Source of the DNA: DATEOR01 sp963841425
Lineage (GTDB): Bacteria; Actinomycetota; Thermoleophilia; Gaiellales; Gaiellaceae
Assembly (NCBI GenBank): GCA_963841425.1
Contig: CAWJCL010000003.1
Coordinates: 186,001-250,000 of the forward strand
Direction of reading: 5' to 3'
DNA: 64,000 nt
The stretch's first letter is position 1; each line of letters opens with the position of its first letter. The translations under genes were made by a program, and so were the position numbers. This document shows, in pieces, positions 15,961 through 25,557 of this stretch. The notes under the pieces were generated by a model. That model did not search any database, had not been told where the DNA came from, and saw only the letters and a program-made list of their open reading frames with translations.

Positions 15961-17126
15961 TAGGCGAGCTCCGCGAGAGCCGCGAGGAGGCGGTCGACCT
16001 CCTCGACGGTGTTGTAGTGCACCATCCCGACCCGGAGGCAGCCGTCCGCGAGGCCGAGCCGCGCCATGATCTCGAGCGCGTAGTAGTTGCCGGGCCATGC
16101 GGCGATGTCCCGCCGCGCGAGCTCATCCGCGAGCTTCTCGGGCGAGCGGGACGGGTGCGTGAGCGCGAAGGTCGGCGTCCTGCCTTCCATCGAAGGAATT
16201 CCGTGCAGGCGGTACGCCTCCGGGAGCCCGTCGAGGAACCGCTGGCCGAGCTCGCGCTCCCAGGCGACGATCGCGTCCCAGCCGATGGACTCGACGTACT
16301 CGACCGCGGCGGTGCACCCGGCAAGGAGCTCGTGGGCGAGGGTGCCGGTCTCGAAGCGGTGCGAGACAGGCTCGTTCGCGCTCGGCCGCACCTTGTACGG
16401 GCGCCAGCGCTCGAGCACCTCGCGCTTGCCGAAGAAGAGCCCGAGGTGCGGTCCGAAGAACTTGTAAGGCGAGCAGATGAGAACGTCGGCGCCGGCTGCG
16501 GCCACATCGATGGGCCCATGGGGCGCGAAGTGAACCGCGTCCACCCAGGTGAGCGCGCCCGCCTCATGCGCGAGATCGGCGACGCGCCGCACGTCCGTGA
16601 GCGAGCCGACCGCGTTCGAGGCCCAGGGGAATGCAACGACCTTCGTCCGCTCCGAGATCTGCGCCTCGAGATCGGCGTAGTCGGGCGTGCAGTCCTCCTC
16701 ACGCAGGTCGGCGTAGCGCACGACGAGATTGCGGTCGCGCGCGAGCTCGAGCCAGGGCGAGACGTTCGCGTCGTGGTCGAGCCGGGTGACGACGATCTCG
16801 TCGCCTGCGGAGAGCTCGCGGCCGACCGTGCGGGTGAGCGCGAAGTTCAGCGTCGTCATGTTCTGCCCGAAGCCGACCTCTGCCGGTGAGGCGCCGAGGA
16901 AGCGCGCGGCCGCCTCGTGCGCCGCGTTGACGACCTCGTCACTGCGGCGGCTCGTCGCGAAAGGCCCGCCGAGGTTGGCGTTCGCCTCGCGCAGGTACGA
17001 CGCCACGGCCTCGATCACGGAGTCCGGGGTCTGCGTGCCGCCGGGGCCGTCGAAGAACGCGGTCGTCCTCTGCAGCGCGGCGAAGCGCGCCCGGACGGCG
17101 GCGACGTCGAAAGCGACCATGCTCAT
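15960..17126 (-). CDS. Class V aminotransferase (cysteine desulfurase-like)
   Basis: This 388-residue PLP enzyme has the cofactor lysine in CSPYKFFGPHLG, the PLP-aspartate region WVDAVHFAPHG and a substrate-binding FETGTLAHELLAG. The fold is that of CsdA/kynureninase-like class V enzymes. No desulfurase-specific mobile cysteine is obvious, so a role in sulfur transfer is unproven. ATG 17126 overlaps the epimerase stop as ATGA. Confidence 0.82.
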   Translation of the reverse strand: MSMVAFDVAAVRARFAALQRTTAFFDGPGGTQTPDSVIEAVASYLREANANLGGPFATSRRSDEVVNAAHEAAARFLGASPAEVGFGQNMTTLNFALTRTVGRELSAGDEIVVTRLDHDANVSPWLELARDRNLVVRYADLREEDCTPDYADLEAQISERTKVVAFPWASNAVGSLTDVRRVADLAHEAGALTWVDAVHFAPHGPIDVAAAGADVLICSPYKFFGPHLGLFFGKREVLERWRPYKVRPSANEPVSHRFETGTLAHELLAGCTAAVEYVESIGWDAIVAWERELGQRFLDGLPEAYRLHGIPSMEGRTPTFALTHPSRSPEKLADELARRDIAAWPGNYYALEIMARLGLADGCLRVGMVHYNTVEEVDRLLAALAELA

Positions 17127-18100
17127 GCGGCGAGAAGCTCCCGTTCGCGTTCGGGCGTGAGCCCCGCTTCGGGGGTCTCCCGCGCCCCCGCGAGCGTGTC
17201 CCGAATCGTGTCCTCGAGCGGCCTGAACCGAAGTCCTTCGGCGAGCGCGCGCGAGTTGTCGACAGCGAGCATCCCGGCGTACTCGCTGTGTACTCCTGGC
17301 GCAAGCCAGAGCGGGAGGTCGCTCCATTCCTCCACGCCCTGGTCGACGAGGAAGCGCTCGTCCACCCAGACGAGGCGCGCGGACCCGCCGGTCGCCTGCC
17401 TGCATGTGTCGAGGACCTCCCCCAGGGTGGTCGGCGTCTCCGGCCCCGTGGCGTTGAACGCGCCGGTGAGCCGGCGCTCGGCCGCGGCGAGGATCCAGTC
17501 TGCGAGGTCGCGCGCATGGACGAGCTGAACAGGCTGGTCGCGCGGCTCGGGCGCGAGGACGTCACCACCGCGGGCGATCCTGTGTGCCCAGTAGGTGAAG
17601 CGGCCCGTGTTGTCGTAGGGCCCCACGATCAGCCCAGCTCGGACGGAGAGAGCGCGGCCGGGGAGCCCTTCCGTCACCGCGCTCTCGCAGAGAGCCTTGA
17701 GGGCCCCGTACGTTTCGGGGGTGGAGATCTCCTCGACGGTCTCGTCCGGAATCGTGTGCACGGGCGCCGCCTCGTCGACCCCGGGCTCCGACAAGTCGCG
17801 GTACACGGAGATGCTCGAGACGAAGGTGTAGTGGGCATCCGTGGGAGCGAGAAGCCGCGCTGCGTCGCGCACCCATCGCGGCACGCGCGCGGAGGTGTCG
17901 ATGACGGCGTCCCACTCGCGCCCGCGCAACGCGACGAGCTCGCCGCTGTCGCGGTCCCCACGGAGGTCCTCGACCTCCGGGAAGAGGTCAGGGCTCGTGA
18001 CGCCGCGGTTGAACGCCGCGACCTCGTCGCCTCGCTCCAGCGCGGCCTCGACGACGTGGCGGCCGAGGAAGAGCGTCCCGCCCAGGACGAGCACCCTCAC
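17123..18100 (-). CDS. NAD-dependent epimerase/dehydratase (extended SDR)
   Basis: This 325-residue protein opens with the Rossmann motif VLVLGGTLFLGRHV. It keeps FVSSISVYRD, with YGALK as a variant of the YxxxK catalytic pair, and VQLVHARDLADWIL. It is probably a nucleotide-sugar or similar epimerase/reductase. The GTG start overlaps the OsmC stop (GTGA), which decides it over an upstream in-frame start. Confidence 0.82.
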   Translation of the reverse strand: MRVLVLGGTLFLGRHVVEAALERGDEVAAFNRGVTSPDLFPEVEDLRGDRDSGELVALRGREWDAVIDTSARVPRWVRDAARLLAPTDAHYTFVSSISVYRDLSEPGVDEAAPVHTIPDETVEEISTPETYGALKALCESAVTEGLPGRALSVRAGLIVGPYDNTGRFTYWAHRIARGGDVLAPEPRDQPVQLVHARDLADWILAAAERRLTGAFNATGPETPTTLGEVLDTCRQATGGSARLVWVDERFLVDQGVEEWSDLPLWLAPGVHSEYAGMLAVDNSRALAEGLRFRPLEDTIRDTLAGARETPEAGLTPERERELLAA

Positions 18101-18486
18101 CGGGAGACAGGCTCTCCGTTCACGCGCCACTCGTATGTCGGCGTCGCAGTCAGCGAGGCGCCGATGAAGCAGCCGTACTCTGCCGAATCGAGCAGTTTCC
18201 CCAGCCCCTCGCCCCTGAGCGGCGGCCGCACCTCGATGTCGAGCGCGACACGCGTCTCGACGAACGCGTAGCGTCCGTCCGAGTCGCGCCGTGTGACGAC
18301 GCCGTCCGCATCCGCCGTTCCGGAAACCCCGATGTTCGCCCGCTTCGCGTAGTACTCGAGGCTGGAGAGGCTGCAGCGCGCGAGCGCCGCGAGCAGGAGA
18401 TGCTCGGCCGTCCAGTCGGGCTCGGCGTGAGCCAGGGCCCCGCTGCGCTCGCTGACGGAGTACTCGAGCCGCTTCGGGGTCGTCAC
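18097..18486 (-). CDS. OsmC-family peroxiredoxin-like protein
   Basis: This 129-residue protein has the two OsmC redox cysteines, in LAALARCSLSSLEYYA and EYGCFIGASL. Family members reduce organic hydroperoxides with a Cys pair. The GTG start overlaps the mmsA stop as GTGA. Its place in an aldehyde dehydrogenase operon suggests protection from reactive carbonyl or peroxide products, which is inference. Confidence 0.83.
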   Translation of the reverse strand: MTTPKRLEYSVSERSGALAHAEPDWTAEHLLLAALARCSLSSLEYYAKRANIGVSGTADADGVVTRRDSDGRYAFVETRVALDIEVRPPLRGEGLGKLLDSAEYGCFIGASLTATPTYEWRVNGEPVSR

Positions 18487-19946
18487 GCGTCCGGCCAGCG
18501 CGTGATCACGACCTTTTTCTCGGTGTAGAACTCGATGCCGTCGCGCCCGTGGGCGTGCAGGTCGCCGAAGAACGAGTCCTTCCATCCGGTGAACGGGAAG
18601 AAGGCCATCGGCGCCGCGACTCCGATGTTCACGCCGATCATCCCGGCCTGGGCGTCGTGGCGGAACTTGCGCATCGCGCCGCCCGAGGTCGTGAAGATCG
18701 AGGCCGCGTTGCCCTTCGTCGAGGCGTTCACGATCTCGAGCGCGTGGTCGAGGTCGCGCGCGCGGACGAGCGTGAGGACCGGCCCGAAGATCTCCTCGGT
18801 GGCAATCTCCGAGCCCGGGTCGGTCTCGATGATGGTCGGCCCGAGGAAGTGGCCGTCGACCTGGCCCTTGCCGCGCCCGTCGAGGACGAGCTCGCCGCCC
18901 TCGGCGAGGCCGCGGTCGATGAACTCGCCGATGCGCTCGCGCGCGGCCGCCGAGATGACGGGGCCGACCTCGGTCTCGGGGTCGATGCCCTCGCCGACGA
19001 TCATGGCGTCGCCCTTCTCGACCAGGCGCTTCTTCAGCGGCTCGTAGGCATCTCCGACCGCCACGCAGACCGAGTTCGCCAGGCAGCGCTGGCCGGCGGC
19101 GTGGAAGGCGGAGGAGAGAACGCCGTCCACGGCCGACTCGATCTCCGCGTCGGGCATGACGACGACGTGGTTCTTCGCGCCGCCGAGCGCCTGGACGCGC
19201 TTGCCGTGCTTCGCCGCCGTCGCGTAGACGTGGTGCGCGACCGGAGTCGAGCCGACGAAGGAGACGCCGTTGATCTCCGGGTGTTCGAGGATTCCGTTGA
19301 CCGTGTCCTTGCCGCCGTTCACGAGGTTGACCACGCCGGCCGGGATCTCACACTGGTCGAGCAGCTCGAAGAGCATCTCGGAGGCAAGGGGGTCCTGCTC
19401 CGACGGCTTGAGGATGAACGTGTCCCCGCAGGCGATCGCGAACGGGAGGAACCAGAGCGGCACCATGAACGGGAAGTTGAACGGCGTGATGGCCGCGAAG
19501 ACGCCGATGGGCTGGCGGATCATGTCGGAGTCGATCCCGCGGGAGATGTCCTCGAGATTCGAGCCCTGCATGAGCGACGGGATCCCGGTGGCCACCTCGA
19601 CGCACTCGATCCCGCGCCGGACCTCGCCCGCCGCGTCCTTGATCGCCTTGCCGTTGTCGCGGGAGACGATCTCGGCGAGCTCGTCTCTGCGCTCCTCGAG
19701 GACGTTCTTCAGCCGGAAGCAGGCGCGGGCGCGCTCGACCGGCGACGTCGCGCGCCACCCGGGGAACGCCTGCCGCGCCGCGTCGACCGCCCGGTCGAGG
19801 TCCGCCTCGCTCGACATGGGTAGCTGCGCCAGCGTCTCGCCGGTTGCCGGGTTCGTCACGTCGAGGCTCTCGCTCGCCTCCGTGTCGACCCAGCCTCCGC
19901 CGATGTAATTCTTGATCGTCCTCGTCGCCGTCTCGGCCTGCGCCAT
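18483..19946 (-). CDS. mmsA: CoA-acylating methylmalonate-semialdehyde dehydrogenase
   Basis: This 487-residue aldehyde dehydrogenase has ITPFNFPFMVPLWFLPFAIA, FVGSTPVAHHVY, LGGAKNH and catalytic C288 in AAGQRCLANS. GAKNH and GQRCLA distinguish MmsA from ordinary ALDHs. It converts methylmalonate or malonate semialdehyde to propionyl- or acetyl-CoA in valine, thymine and inositol catabolism. It is the first gene of a five-gene minus operon, divergent from mug. Confidence 0.93.
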   Translation of the reverse strand: MAQAETATRTIKNYIGGGWVDTEASESLDVTNPATGETLAQLPMSSEADLDRAVDAARQAFPGWRATSPVERARACFRLKNVLEERRDELAEIVSRDNGKAIKDAAGEVRRGIECVEVATGIPSLMQGSNLEDISRGIDSDMIRQPIGVFAAITPFNFPFMVPLWFLPFAIACGDTFILKPSEQDPLASEMLFELLDQCEIPAGVVNLVNGGKDTVNGILEHPEINGVSFVGSTPVAHHVYATAAKHGKRVQALGGAKNHVVVMPDAEIESAVDGVLSSAFHAAGQRCLANSVCVAVGDAYEPLKKRLVEKGDAMIVGEGIDPETEVGPVISAAARERIGEFIDRGLAEGGELVLDGRGKGQVDGHFLGPTIIETDPGSEIATEEIFGPVLTLVRARDLDHALEIVNASTKGNAASIFTTSGGAMRKFRHDAQAGMIGVNIGVAAPMAFFPFTGWKDSFFGDLHAHGRDGIEFYTEKKVVITRWPDA

Positions 19947-19983
19947 CTTCTTCCTCCCTTAGTCTCGGTCGTAGAGTAACGCC

Positions 19984-20493
19984 GTGGCGGAGTCGGCGGT
20001 CCCGGACATCCTGGCTCCCGGCCTGCGCTGTGTCTTCTCGGGGATCAACCCCGGCTTTCGCTCGGCGGCTGCGTCGGCGCACTTCGCGAACCCGCGCAAC
20101 GACTTCTGGCGGCTCCTCGCCGACGCGGGCCTCACGCCGCGGCTCCTCGTACCGAAGGAGCAGTGGAAGGTGCTCGGCCTCGGCTACGGCCTCACGAACG
20201 CCGCCTACCGGACGACGAGGGGAAGCGGCGACCTGCGCCGCGGCGACTTCACCGGGTCCGCCGAGCGGTTCGAGCGACTCGCGGAGGAGCTCGAGCCGCA
20301 AATCATCGCGTTCGTGGGCAAGGCGGCCTACCAGGGCGTCTTCCGCCAGAGGCCCGGGCACGGGCTCCAGGAGCGCTGCTTCGGCGGGACGCGGCTCTTC
20401 GTCCTCCCCTCGACCTCGCCGGCCAACGCCGCCGTGTCATACGAGGAAAGGCTCCGCTGGTTCCGAGCGCTTCGCGCCGAGCTCGCGCTCTAG
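19984..20493 (+). CDS. mug: G/U mismatch-specific uracil-DNA glycosylase
   Basis: This 169-residue protein has the Mug/TDG active-site loop VFSGINPGFRSA (N22) and the second loop LPSTSPANAAVSY. It removes uracil or ethenocytosine mispaired with guanine in DNA. It starts with GTG and is monocistronic, divergent from mmsA across 37 bp. Confidence 0.92.
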   Translation: MAESAVPDILAPGLRCVFSGINPGFRSAAASAHFANPRNDFWRLLADAGLTPRLLVPKEQWKVLGLGYGLTNAAYRTTRGSGDLRRGDFTGSAERFERLAEELEPQIIAFVGKAAYQGVFRQRPGHGLQERCFGGTRLFVLPSTSPANAAVSYEERLRWFRALRAELAL

Positions 20494-20555
20494 GAACATC
20501 CAGGCGAAGGGCGTATGTTGGAGCGGTCCCGTTCACGCCGCAGAGGGGGCCCGAC

Positions 20556-22367
20556 ATGACCGAGCTACGAACGCTCGCAGCAGTTGTCCTCGTTGGAATG
20601 ACGACAGGACTGATCTGGACGGGGGCGGGGGTCGCAGCCCCTGGTCCCTGCGCCGACGTGATGCCGCTTTCCTCGGTGGCAACCGGGGACATCGGAGAGG
20701 GGTGGACCGTCGTCCAGGGCACCGACCCCGAGCCGTTCGACGCCGAGGTCCTCGGCGTCATGCCAGACCTCATCGCGCCGGGGCGCGACGTGATCATCGT
20801 CGAGATCTCGGGCCCGACCGTCGACGCGGGCGGCGGCGTCTGGGCCGGCATGTCGGGCTCGCCCGTCTACATCGACCATGGAGGCGGCCAGGAGCTCGCG
20901 GGCGCGCTCGCATACGGCTTCTCGTTCGGAGCGACCAACATCGCGGGCCTGACGCCCGCCGAGGACATGCTGCACGTGAACGGGCTTGCCGTTGCGCCGC
21001 GTGTGCCCGCGCGCATCCGCCTTCCCCGCTCGGTGGTGCGCTCGGTCGCGGCAAAAATCGGCGCGGCGCTCCCGACCGTCGGCGGCAGTCTCGTGCGTCT
21101 CAAGCTTCCGGTCAGCGTCTCCGGCGTCTCCGCCGGGCGCTTCCGGCAGATGCGGCAACTCCCCTTCTTCAAGAAGTACAGGCCGATGATGAAGTTCACG
21201 CCCGGCGCCTCGGCGGGCGCAAGCCTCGCCGGCGTGGTCGACGATCTCGTCCCGGGCGGGAACTTCTCCGCGGCCATCTCCTACGGCGACCTCACCTCCG
21301 CGGGTGTCGGTACGACGACCTACGTGTGCGACGGCCAGGCCCTCGCGTTCGGCCACCCGATGCTCTTCTCCGGGCGGACGAAGCTCGGCGCCGGTTCGGC
21401 CGACGCCGTCGCGATCGTCCCCGACGCGCTCGGCCCCTACAAGCTGGCGAATGTCGGCGGCCCGCTCGGCACGTTGGATCAGGACCGCCTGGCGGGTGTC
21501 CGCGCCGTGGACGGCGAGCCACCGTCGATCCCGGTCTCGACGGCGATCACGTCGCTCGACAGCGCCAACTCGCACGTGGGCGAGACCGACGTGGTCCAGA
21601 AGGAGGCCTATCCGGACATGGCCTTCACCCACATCTTCTCCAGCATCGACTCGGTCTTCGACAAGATCGGCGATGGGTCGGCCTCGTACGACTGGACGAT
21701 CGAGGGCACGCGAGAGGACGGCAGTCCCTGGGAGTTCCACAAGACGAACATGTACGTCTCCGAGTTCGACCTCTCGTTCGAGTCGGCGTCCGAGATCTAC
21801 AGCGAGCTGTTCGAGATCGCGAACTACCCGAACGAGAAGATCGCCTTCACGAACCTCGAGGCGACGATCAACCTCGAAGAGACGGTCCATCAGTACGAGC
21901 TCCTCAGTGTGCTCTGGTGTCACCAGGGGTCATGTGAGAAGGCGAGGTCGATTCGGGCGCAGCCGGGTCGCACGCTCAGGTTCAGGGCGATCCTGAAGCC
22001 GTCGGACGGCTCGGCCAACGTCAATGTCAACTTCCGGCTGACGATTCCTCCCGGAGCGCGCCACGGTGCCGCGGTGACCGTCGGCGGAGGCTCGGGCTGC
22101 GATCCGTTCTTCGGCGGATGCGGGCCCACGCCGGACACGTTCGACGACCTCCTCGCGAGCTTCGAGGGTCAGCCGAACAACGTCCTCGTTGCCCAGCTCC
22201 TCACGGGCCGGCGCGGCCTCAACGTCGCCGATCACGAGGACACGGTCTTCGACCAGGTGATCAGCGGCTTCAAGCAAATCTCCGTGTTCTTCCCGGGCGA
22301 GTGCTGCCCGCCTGACGTGGGAGGCTTCAGCGAAGCGGAGGGGGGCTTCTTCTTCAAAACGGGGTAG
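20556..22367 (+). CDS. Secreted SpoIVB/S55-peptidase-like protein
   Basis: This 603-residue protein has a signal peptide (about residues 1-28). Residues about 35-120 form an S55 chymotrypsin-like region: MPLSSVATGDIGEGWTVV, then GGVWAGMSGSPVYIDHGG with the nucleophile-type GMSGSPV. SpoIVB cleaves SpoIVFA during sporulation in Firmicutes; such domains also occur in non-sporulating Actinobacteria with unknown jobs. The C-terminal 400 residues are beta-rich and unrecognised. There is no PDZ domain as in SpoIVB. ATG 20556 was chosen because the signal peptide follows. Confidence 0.75.
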   Translation: MTELRTLAAVVLVGMTTGLIWTGAGVAAPGPCADVMPLSSVATGDIGEGWTVVQGTDPEPFDAEVLGVMPDLIAPGRDVIIVEISGPTVDAGGGVWAGMSGSPVYIDHGGGQELAGALAYGFSFGATNIAGLTPAEDMLHVNGLAVAPRVPARIRLPRSVVRSVAAKIGAALPTVGGSLVRLKLPVSVSGVSAGRFRQMRQLPFFKKYRPMMKFTPGASAGASLAGVVDDLVPGGNFSAAISYGDLTSAGVGTTTYVCDGQALAFGHPMLFSGRTKLGAGSADAVAIVPDALGPYKLANVGGPLGTLDQDRLAGVRAVDGEPPSIPVSTAITSLDSANSHVGETDVVQKEAYPDMAFTHIFSSIDSVFDKIGDGSASYDWTIEGTREDGSPWEFHKTNMYVSEFDLSFESASEIYSELFEIANYPNEKIAFTNLEATINLEETVHQYELLSVLWCHQGSCEKARSIRAQPGRTLRFRAILKPSDGSANVNVNFRLTIPPGARHGAAVTVGGGSGCDPFFGGCGPTPDTFDDLLASFEGQPNNVLVAQLLTGRRGLNVADHEDTVFDQVISGFKQISVFFPGECCPPDVGGFSEAEGGFFFKTG

Positions 22368-24080
22368 CTAGCCCCGCCAGCGATTCGTGATCGGGATCCG
22401 CCGGTCGCGCCCGAAGGCCTTCGGGCGAAGCTTCACGCCGGGCGGCGCCTGGCGGCGCTTGTACTCGGCGCGGTCGATGAGAGCGAGCGCGCGCTCGACC
22501 ACGCCCGGGTCGAAGCCGTCGGAGGCGAGCTCCTCCCGCGAGGAGTCCAGCTCGACGTAGGCCTCGAGCACCCGGTCGAGCTCGGCATAGGGCGGCAGCG
22601 AGTCCTCGTCGCGTTGATCGGGTCGCAGCTCCGCGCTCGGGGCGCGGTCGATGACGCTCTCCGGGATGATCTCACGGGCGGCCCGCTCGTTCAGGTGCCG
22701 GGCCAGCCGGAAGACGTCCGTCTTGTACACGTCTTTCAGAAGCGCGAACCCGCCGGCCATGTCTCCGTAGAGCGTTGCGTAACCGACCGAGAGCTCGCTC
22801 TTGTTTCCGGTGGCGAGTGCAAGCCAGCCGAACTTGTTCGAGAGCGCCATCACGAGGAGGCCGCGGACGCGGGCCTGGACGTTCTCCTCGGCCACGCCGG
22901 GCTCCGTGTTCTCGAACACGGGGGCGAGTGCCCCGCTGATGGACTCGACGATCGGCTCGATGGGAATCTCGACGTAGTCAGCGCCGATCGACTCGGCGAC
23001 CCGCTTCGCATCGGCACGCGTCTCGCCGGAGCTGTAGCGCGACGGCATCGAGACGCAGTGCACTCGCTCGGGACCGAGCGTCTCTGCGGCAAGGGCCGCG
23101 GTGAGCGCCGAGTCGATCCCGCCCGAGATCCCGAGGACGACATCGTGGAAGCCGTTCTTCTCCACGTAGTCGCCGAGGCCGAGCTCGAGGGCGCGCCGCA
23201 TCTGCTCGAGCTCGTCGAGGGTGGGAGCGAGCACGGGCTCCACGGTCCCGCCCGACGCGCGCTCCGGCACGTCTACGACCGGCGGGCTCGGGAGCTCGCG
23301 GCGCGCGCGTGCGAGCGCCCGGCGCCGTGCGTCGCGCAGGCGGCGGCTGACCGCGGTGGTCGCATCCACGTCCACGACGACGAGCGCCTCCTCGAACGCC
23401 GGCCCGCGGGCGACGATCTGCCCCTGCTCGTCGAGGACGAGGCTGTGCCCGTCGAAGATGAGCTCGTCCTGGGCGCCGACGGCGTTCACGAACGCGATCC
23501 AGCACGAGTTGTCCCGTGCACGCGTCGCGAGCATGTTTTCGCGCTCTTCGCCCTTGCCGAGGTGGAACGGCGAGGCCGAGATGTTCGCGACCACGTGGGC
23601 GCCGGCGAGCGCGAGGTCGGTAGCCGGCGGGCCGGGCTGCCAGATGTCCTCGCAGACCGTCGGCCCGATCAGCGTCTCGCCGCAGCGCAGAAGGACGAGC
23701 TCGCGCCCGGCCTGAAAGTAGCGGTCCTCGTCGAAGACGCCGTAGTTCGGAAGAAACTGCTTGTGGTAGATCGCCCTCACCTCGCCGTCCACACAGACGG
23801 CGCACGCGTTGAAGAGGTCGCGGTCGAGGTGCGGCGTCCCGACGAGTGCCGCGATTCCCTTGGTCTCGGCCGCGATCGCCCCGAGCGAGTCGGCGGCCGC
23901 GCGCAGGAAGCCGGGCCGAAGGAGCAGGTCCTCGGGCGGATAGCCGGTCACCGCGAGCTCGGGGAAGAGGACGAGCTCGGCGCCGGCGTCGCGGGCTTCG
24001 TCGAGCCGCTCGACGATGCGCGCCCGGTTTCCCTCGAGGTCACCGACGACCGTATTCATCTGCGCGAGCGCGAGTCTCAC
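22368..24080 (-). CDS. nadE: Glutamine-hydrolysing NAD+ synthetase
   Basis: This 570-residue protein fuses a nitrilase-type glutaminase (E41 in FPELAVTGYPPED, K107 in YHKQFLPNYG, C143 in PTVCEDIWQPG) to an NAD synthetase with the PP-loop VVLGISGGIDSA at 325-336. It amidates nicotinic acid adenine dinucleotide to NAD+ using glutamine. The size and order match glutamine-dependent NadE. The start is GTG. Confidence 0.95.
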   Translation of the reverse strand: MRLALAQMNTVVGDLEGNRARIVERLDEARDAGAELVLFPELAVTGYPPEDLLLRPGFLRAAADSLGAIAAETKGIAALVGTPHLDRDLFNACAVCVDGEVRAIYHKQFLPNYGVFDEDRYFQAGRELVLLRCGETLIGPTVCEDIWQPGPPATDLALAGAHVVANISASPFHLGKGEERENMLATRARDNSCWIAFVNAVGAQDELIFDGHSLVLDEQGQIVARGPAFEEALVVVDVDATTAVSRRLRDARRRALARARRELPSPPVVDVPERASGGTVEPVLAPTLDELEQMRRALELGLGDYVEKNGFHDVVLGISGGIDSALTAALAAETLGPERVHCVSMPSRYSSGETRADAKRVAESIGADYVEIPIEPIVESISGALAPVFENTEPGVAEENVQARVRGLLVMALSNKFGWLALATGNKSELSVGYATLYGDMAGGFALLKDVYKTDVFRLARHLNERAAREIIPESVIDRAPSAELRPDQRDEDSLPPYAELDRVLEAYVELDSSREELASDGFDPGVVERALALIDRAEYKRRQAPPGVKLRPKAFGRDRRIPITNRWRG

Positions 24081-24118
24081 GCCATGAATTCTAGTTGTTT
24101 GCGTCTAAGAGACGAAAA

Positions 24119-24505
24119 CTAGTCGCGCCGCTCTTCCATGTACTTCCTGAGGCCGAGGAACGGCAGGATGAACGCCGCGAGGAGCGCGGCGAGCCAGACG
24201 ATCACGGTCGCGGCGATCCATGTTCCGATCCCGTCGATCGAGAAGCCGTCGGAGATGAGGTCGGTGATGATCAGCGCGACCAGGGTGGCGATGAGGGCCA
24301 CTCCTCCCAGCGCGGCGGAGTTCCCGCGGCGGAACTGGGAGACGAGGAACGGCTGCATGAGAGCGAAGACGACAGTGAAAATGATCACCGCGAGGACGAA
24401 CGAGCCGAAGTCCACGTGCATCCCGTCGAGCAGGCCCGCCGCCACCAGCAGGCCGACGGTATTTGCCACCAAGGCGATGAGGGTGCGGACGAGTAAGCGG
24501 ATCAT
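24119..24505 (-). CDS. Four-helix membrane protein, phage-holin-IV (YvlD) family
   Basis: This 128-residue protein has four predicted membrane helices (MIRLLVRTLIALVANTVGLL, then VLAVIIFTVVFALMQPF and two more). It matches the YvlD/holin-IV family of small inner-membrane proteins of unknown function. ATG 24505 overlaps the aminotransferase stop by 4 bp. Confidence 0.8.
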   Translation of the reverse strand: MIRLLVRTLIALVANTVGLLVAAGLLDGMHVDFGSFVLAVIIFTVVFALMQPFLVSQFRRGNSAALGGVALIATLVALIITDLISDGFSIDGIGTWIAATVIVWLAALLAAFILPFLGLRKYMEERRD

Positions 24506-25557
24506 GCGTCGGAGCGTACCGCGGCCGCAGGCCGGAGAGCCTCGAGCGCGAGAGCGACGTCCTCCTCGTCGTTGTAGAGGTGGAACGCGAAGCGAATCGA
24601 GCCGGATCGCGCCGAGCACGCGACCCCCGCGCGCTTCAGGCGCTCGACAGCGGCCTCTGCATCCTCGACCGGGACGCGGAGGATCGGCGACGGGGGCTCG
24701 GCGAGCCCCAGCTCGGCTGCGAACGAGCGCGCGAGGGCGAGGTTGTGCCCGCCGATCGCCTCAGGGCCGAGTCCCGCGATCAGCGCGAGGCTCGCGCGGG
24801 CTCCCGCCGCCGAGAACCAGGGAATCGAGACGTCCAGCCGGTGGGAGTCGGGCGCGAGCTCGGGCGCGCCGTAGTAGTCCTCGAAGGGATCGGAGCGCGA
24901 CTTCCAGCCGGCGAGCCACGGCGTGATCTCAGCCAGCCGGTCCGGTCGCACGTAGAAGAAGCAGAGGCCGCGTGGCGAGAGCAGCCACTTGTAGGAGTGG
25001 GCGGCGAGGTAGTCGACGCCCTCGAGGCTCACGGGAATCGAGCCGACGGCCTGCGTACCGTCCAGGAACAGGCGTGTCCCGGTGGCCTTGATGGTGGCGA
25101 GGTCGGGCATGCGCCCGTCCGAGGACTGCACGAGGCTGACCGCGACGAGCGCAGTTCGCTCGTCGATCCCTTCCGCGAGGCGCTCGAGAGGAAGCATCCG
25201 CAGCTCGACGCCGCGCTCGGCCAGCGGTCGCCAGGGGAAGAGCACGGAGTCGAAGTCACGCTCGTAGAGGACGACGTTGGCGCCTGGCTCCGCCGGCAGG
25301 CTCGCCGCGACGATCCCCGCCGCGACCGACGCGGCGGCCACGTAGGCGATCTCCTCCGGCTGGGCTCCCACGATCTGCGCGAAGAGCTCGCGACACGCCT
25401 CTCCATCCTGTTCCCAGTCGAGCCACGAGCCGCGTCCGCGCCAGCTCGCGAGCGTCTCTTCGACGGCTGCGAGCGTCGAGCGCGGCGGCAGCCCGTAGGT
25501 GGCCGTGTCCAGGTAGCCGCGGGTCGGCGAGCCTTCGTATTCAGACGGCGCGAGCAA
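24502..25557 (-). CDS. Class V aminotransferase
   Basis: This PLP protein of about 351 residues has the lysine in LAAHSYKWLLSPRGLCFF and the aspartate region LFLDGTQAVGSIPV. I placed the start at TTG 25557, 17 bp inside the upstream ligase, because YLDTATYGLPP is the conserved beginning; a longer ATG start at 25599 is possible. Substrate is unknown. It is in an operon with the acyl-CoA synthetase. Confidence 0.75.
   Translation of the reverse strand: MLAPSEYEGSPTRGYLDTATYGLPPRSTLAAVEETLASWRGRGSWLDWEQDGEACRELFAQIVGAQPEEIAYVAAASVAAGIVAASLPAEPGANVVLYERDFDSVLFPWRPLAERGVELRMLPLERLAEGIDERTALVAVSLVQSSDGRMPDLATIKATGTRLFLDGTQAVGSIPVSLEGVDYLAAHSYKWLLSPRGLCFFYVRPDRLAEITPWLAGWKSRSDPFEDYYGAPELAPDSHRLDVSIPWFSAAGARASLALIAGLGPEAIGGHNLALARSFAAELGLAEPPSPILRVPVEDAEAAVERLKRAGVACSARSGSIRFAFHLYNDEEDVALALEALRPAAAVRSDA

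Noticed and set aside
22614..24122. Long open frame on the plus strand opposite nadE
   Set aside because: It is antisense to a clear NadE protein, low-complexity and Arg/Glu/Asp-rich, a typical by-product of high-GC codon bias.
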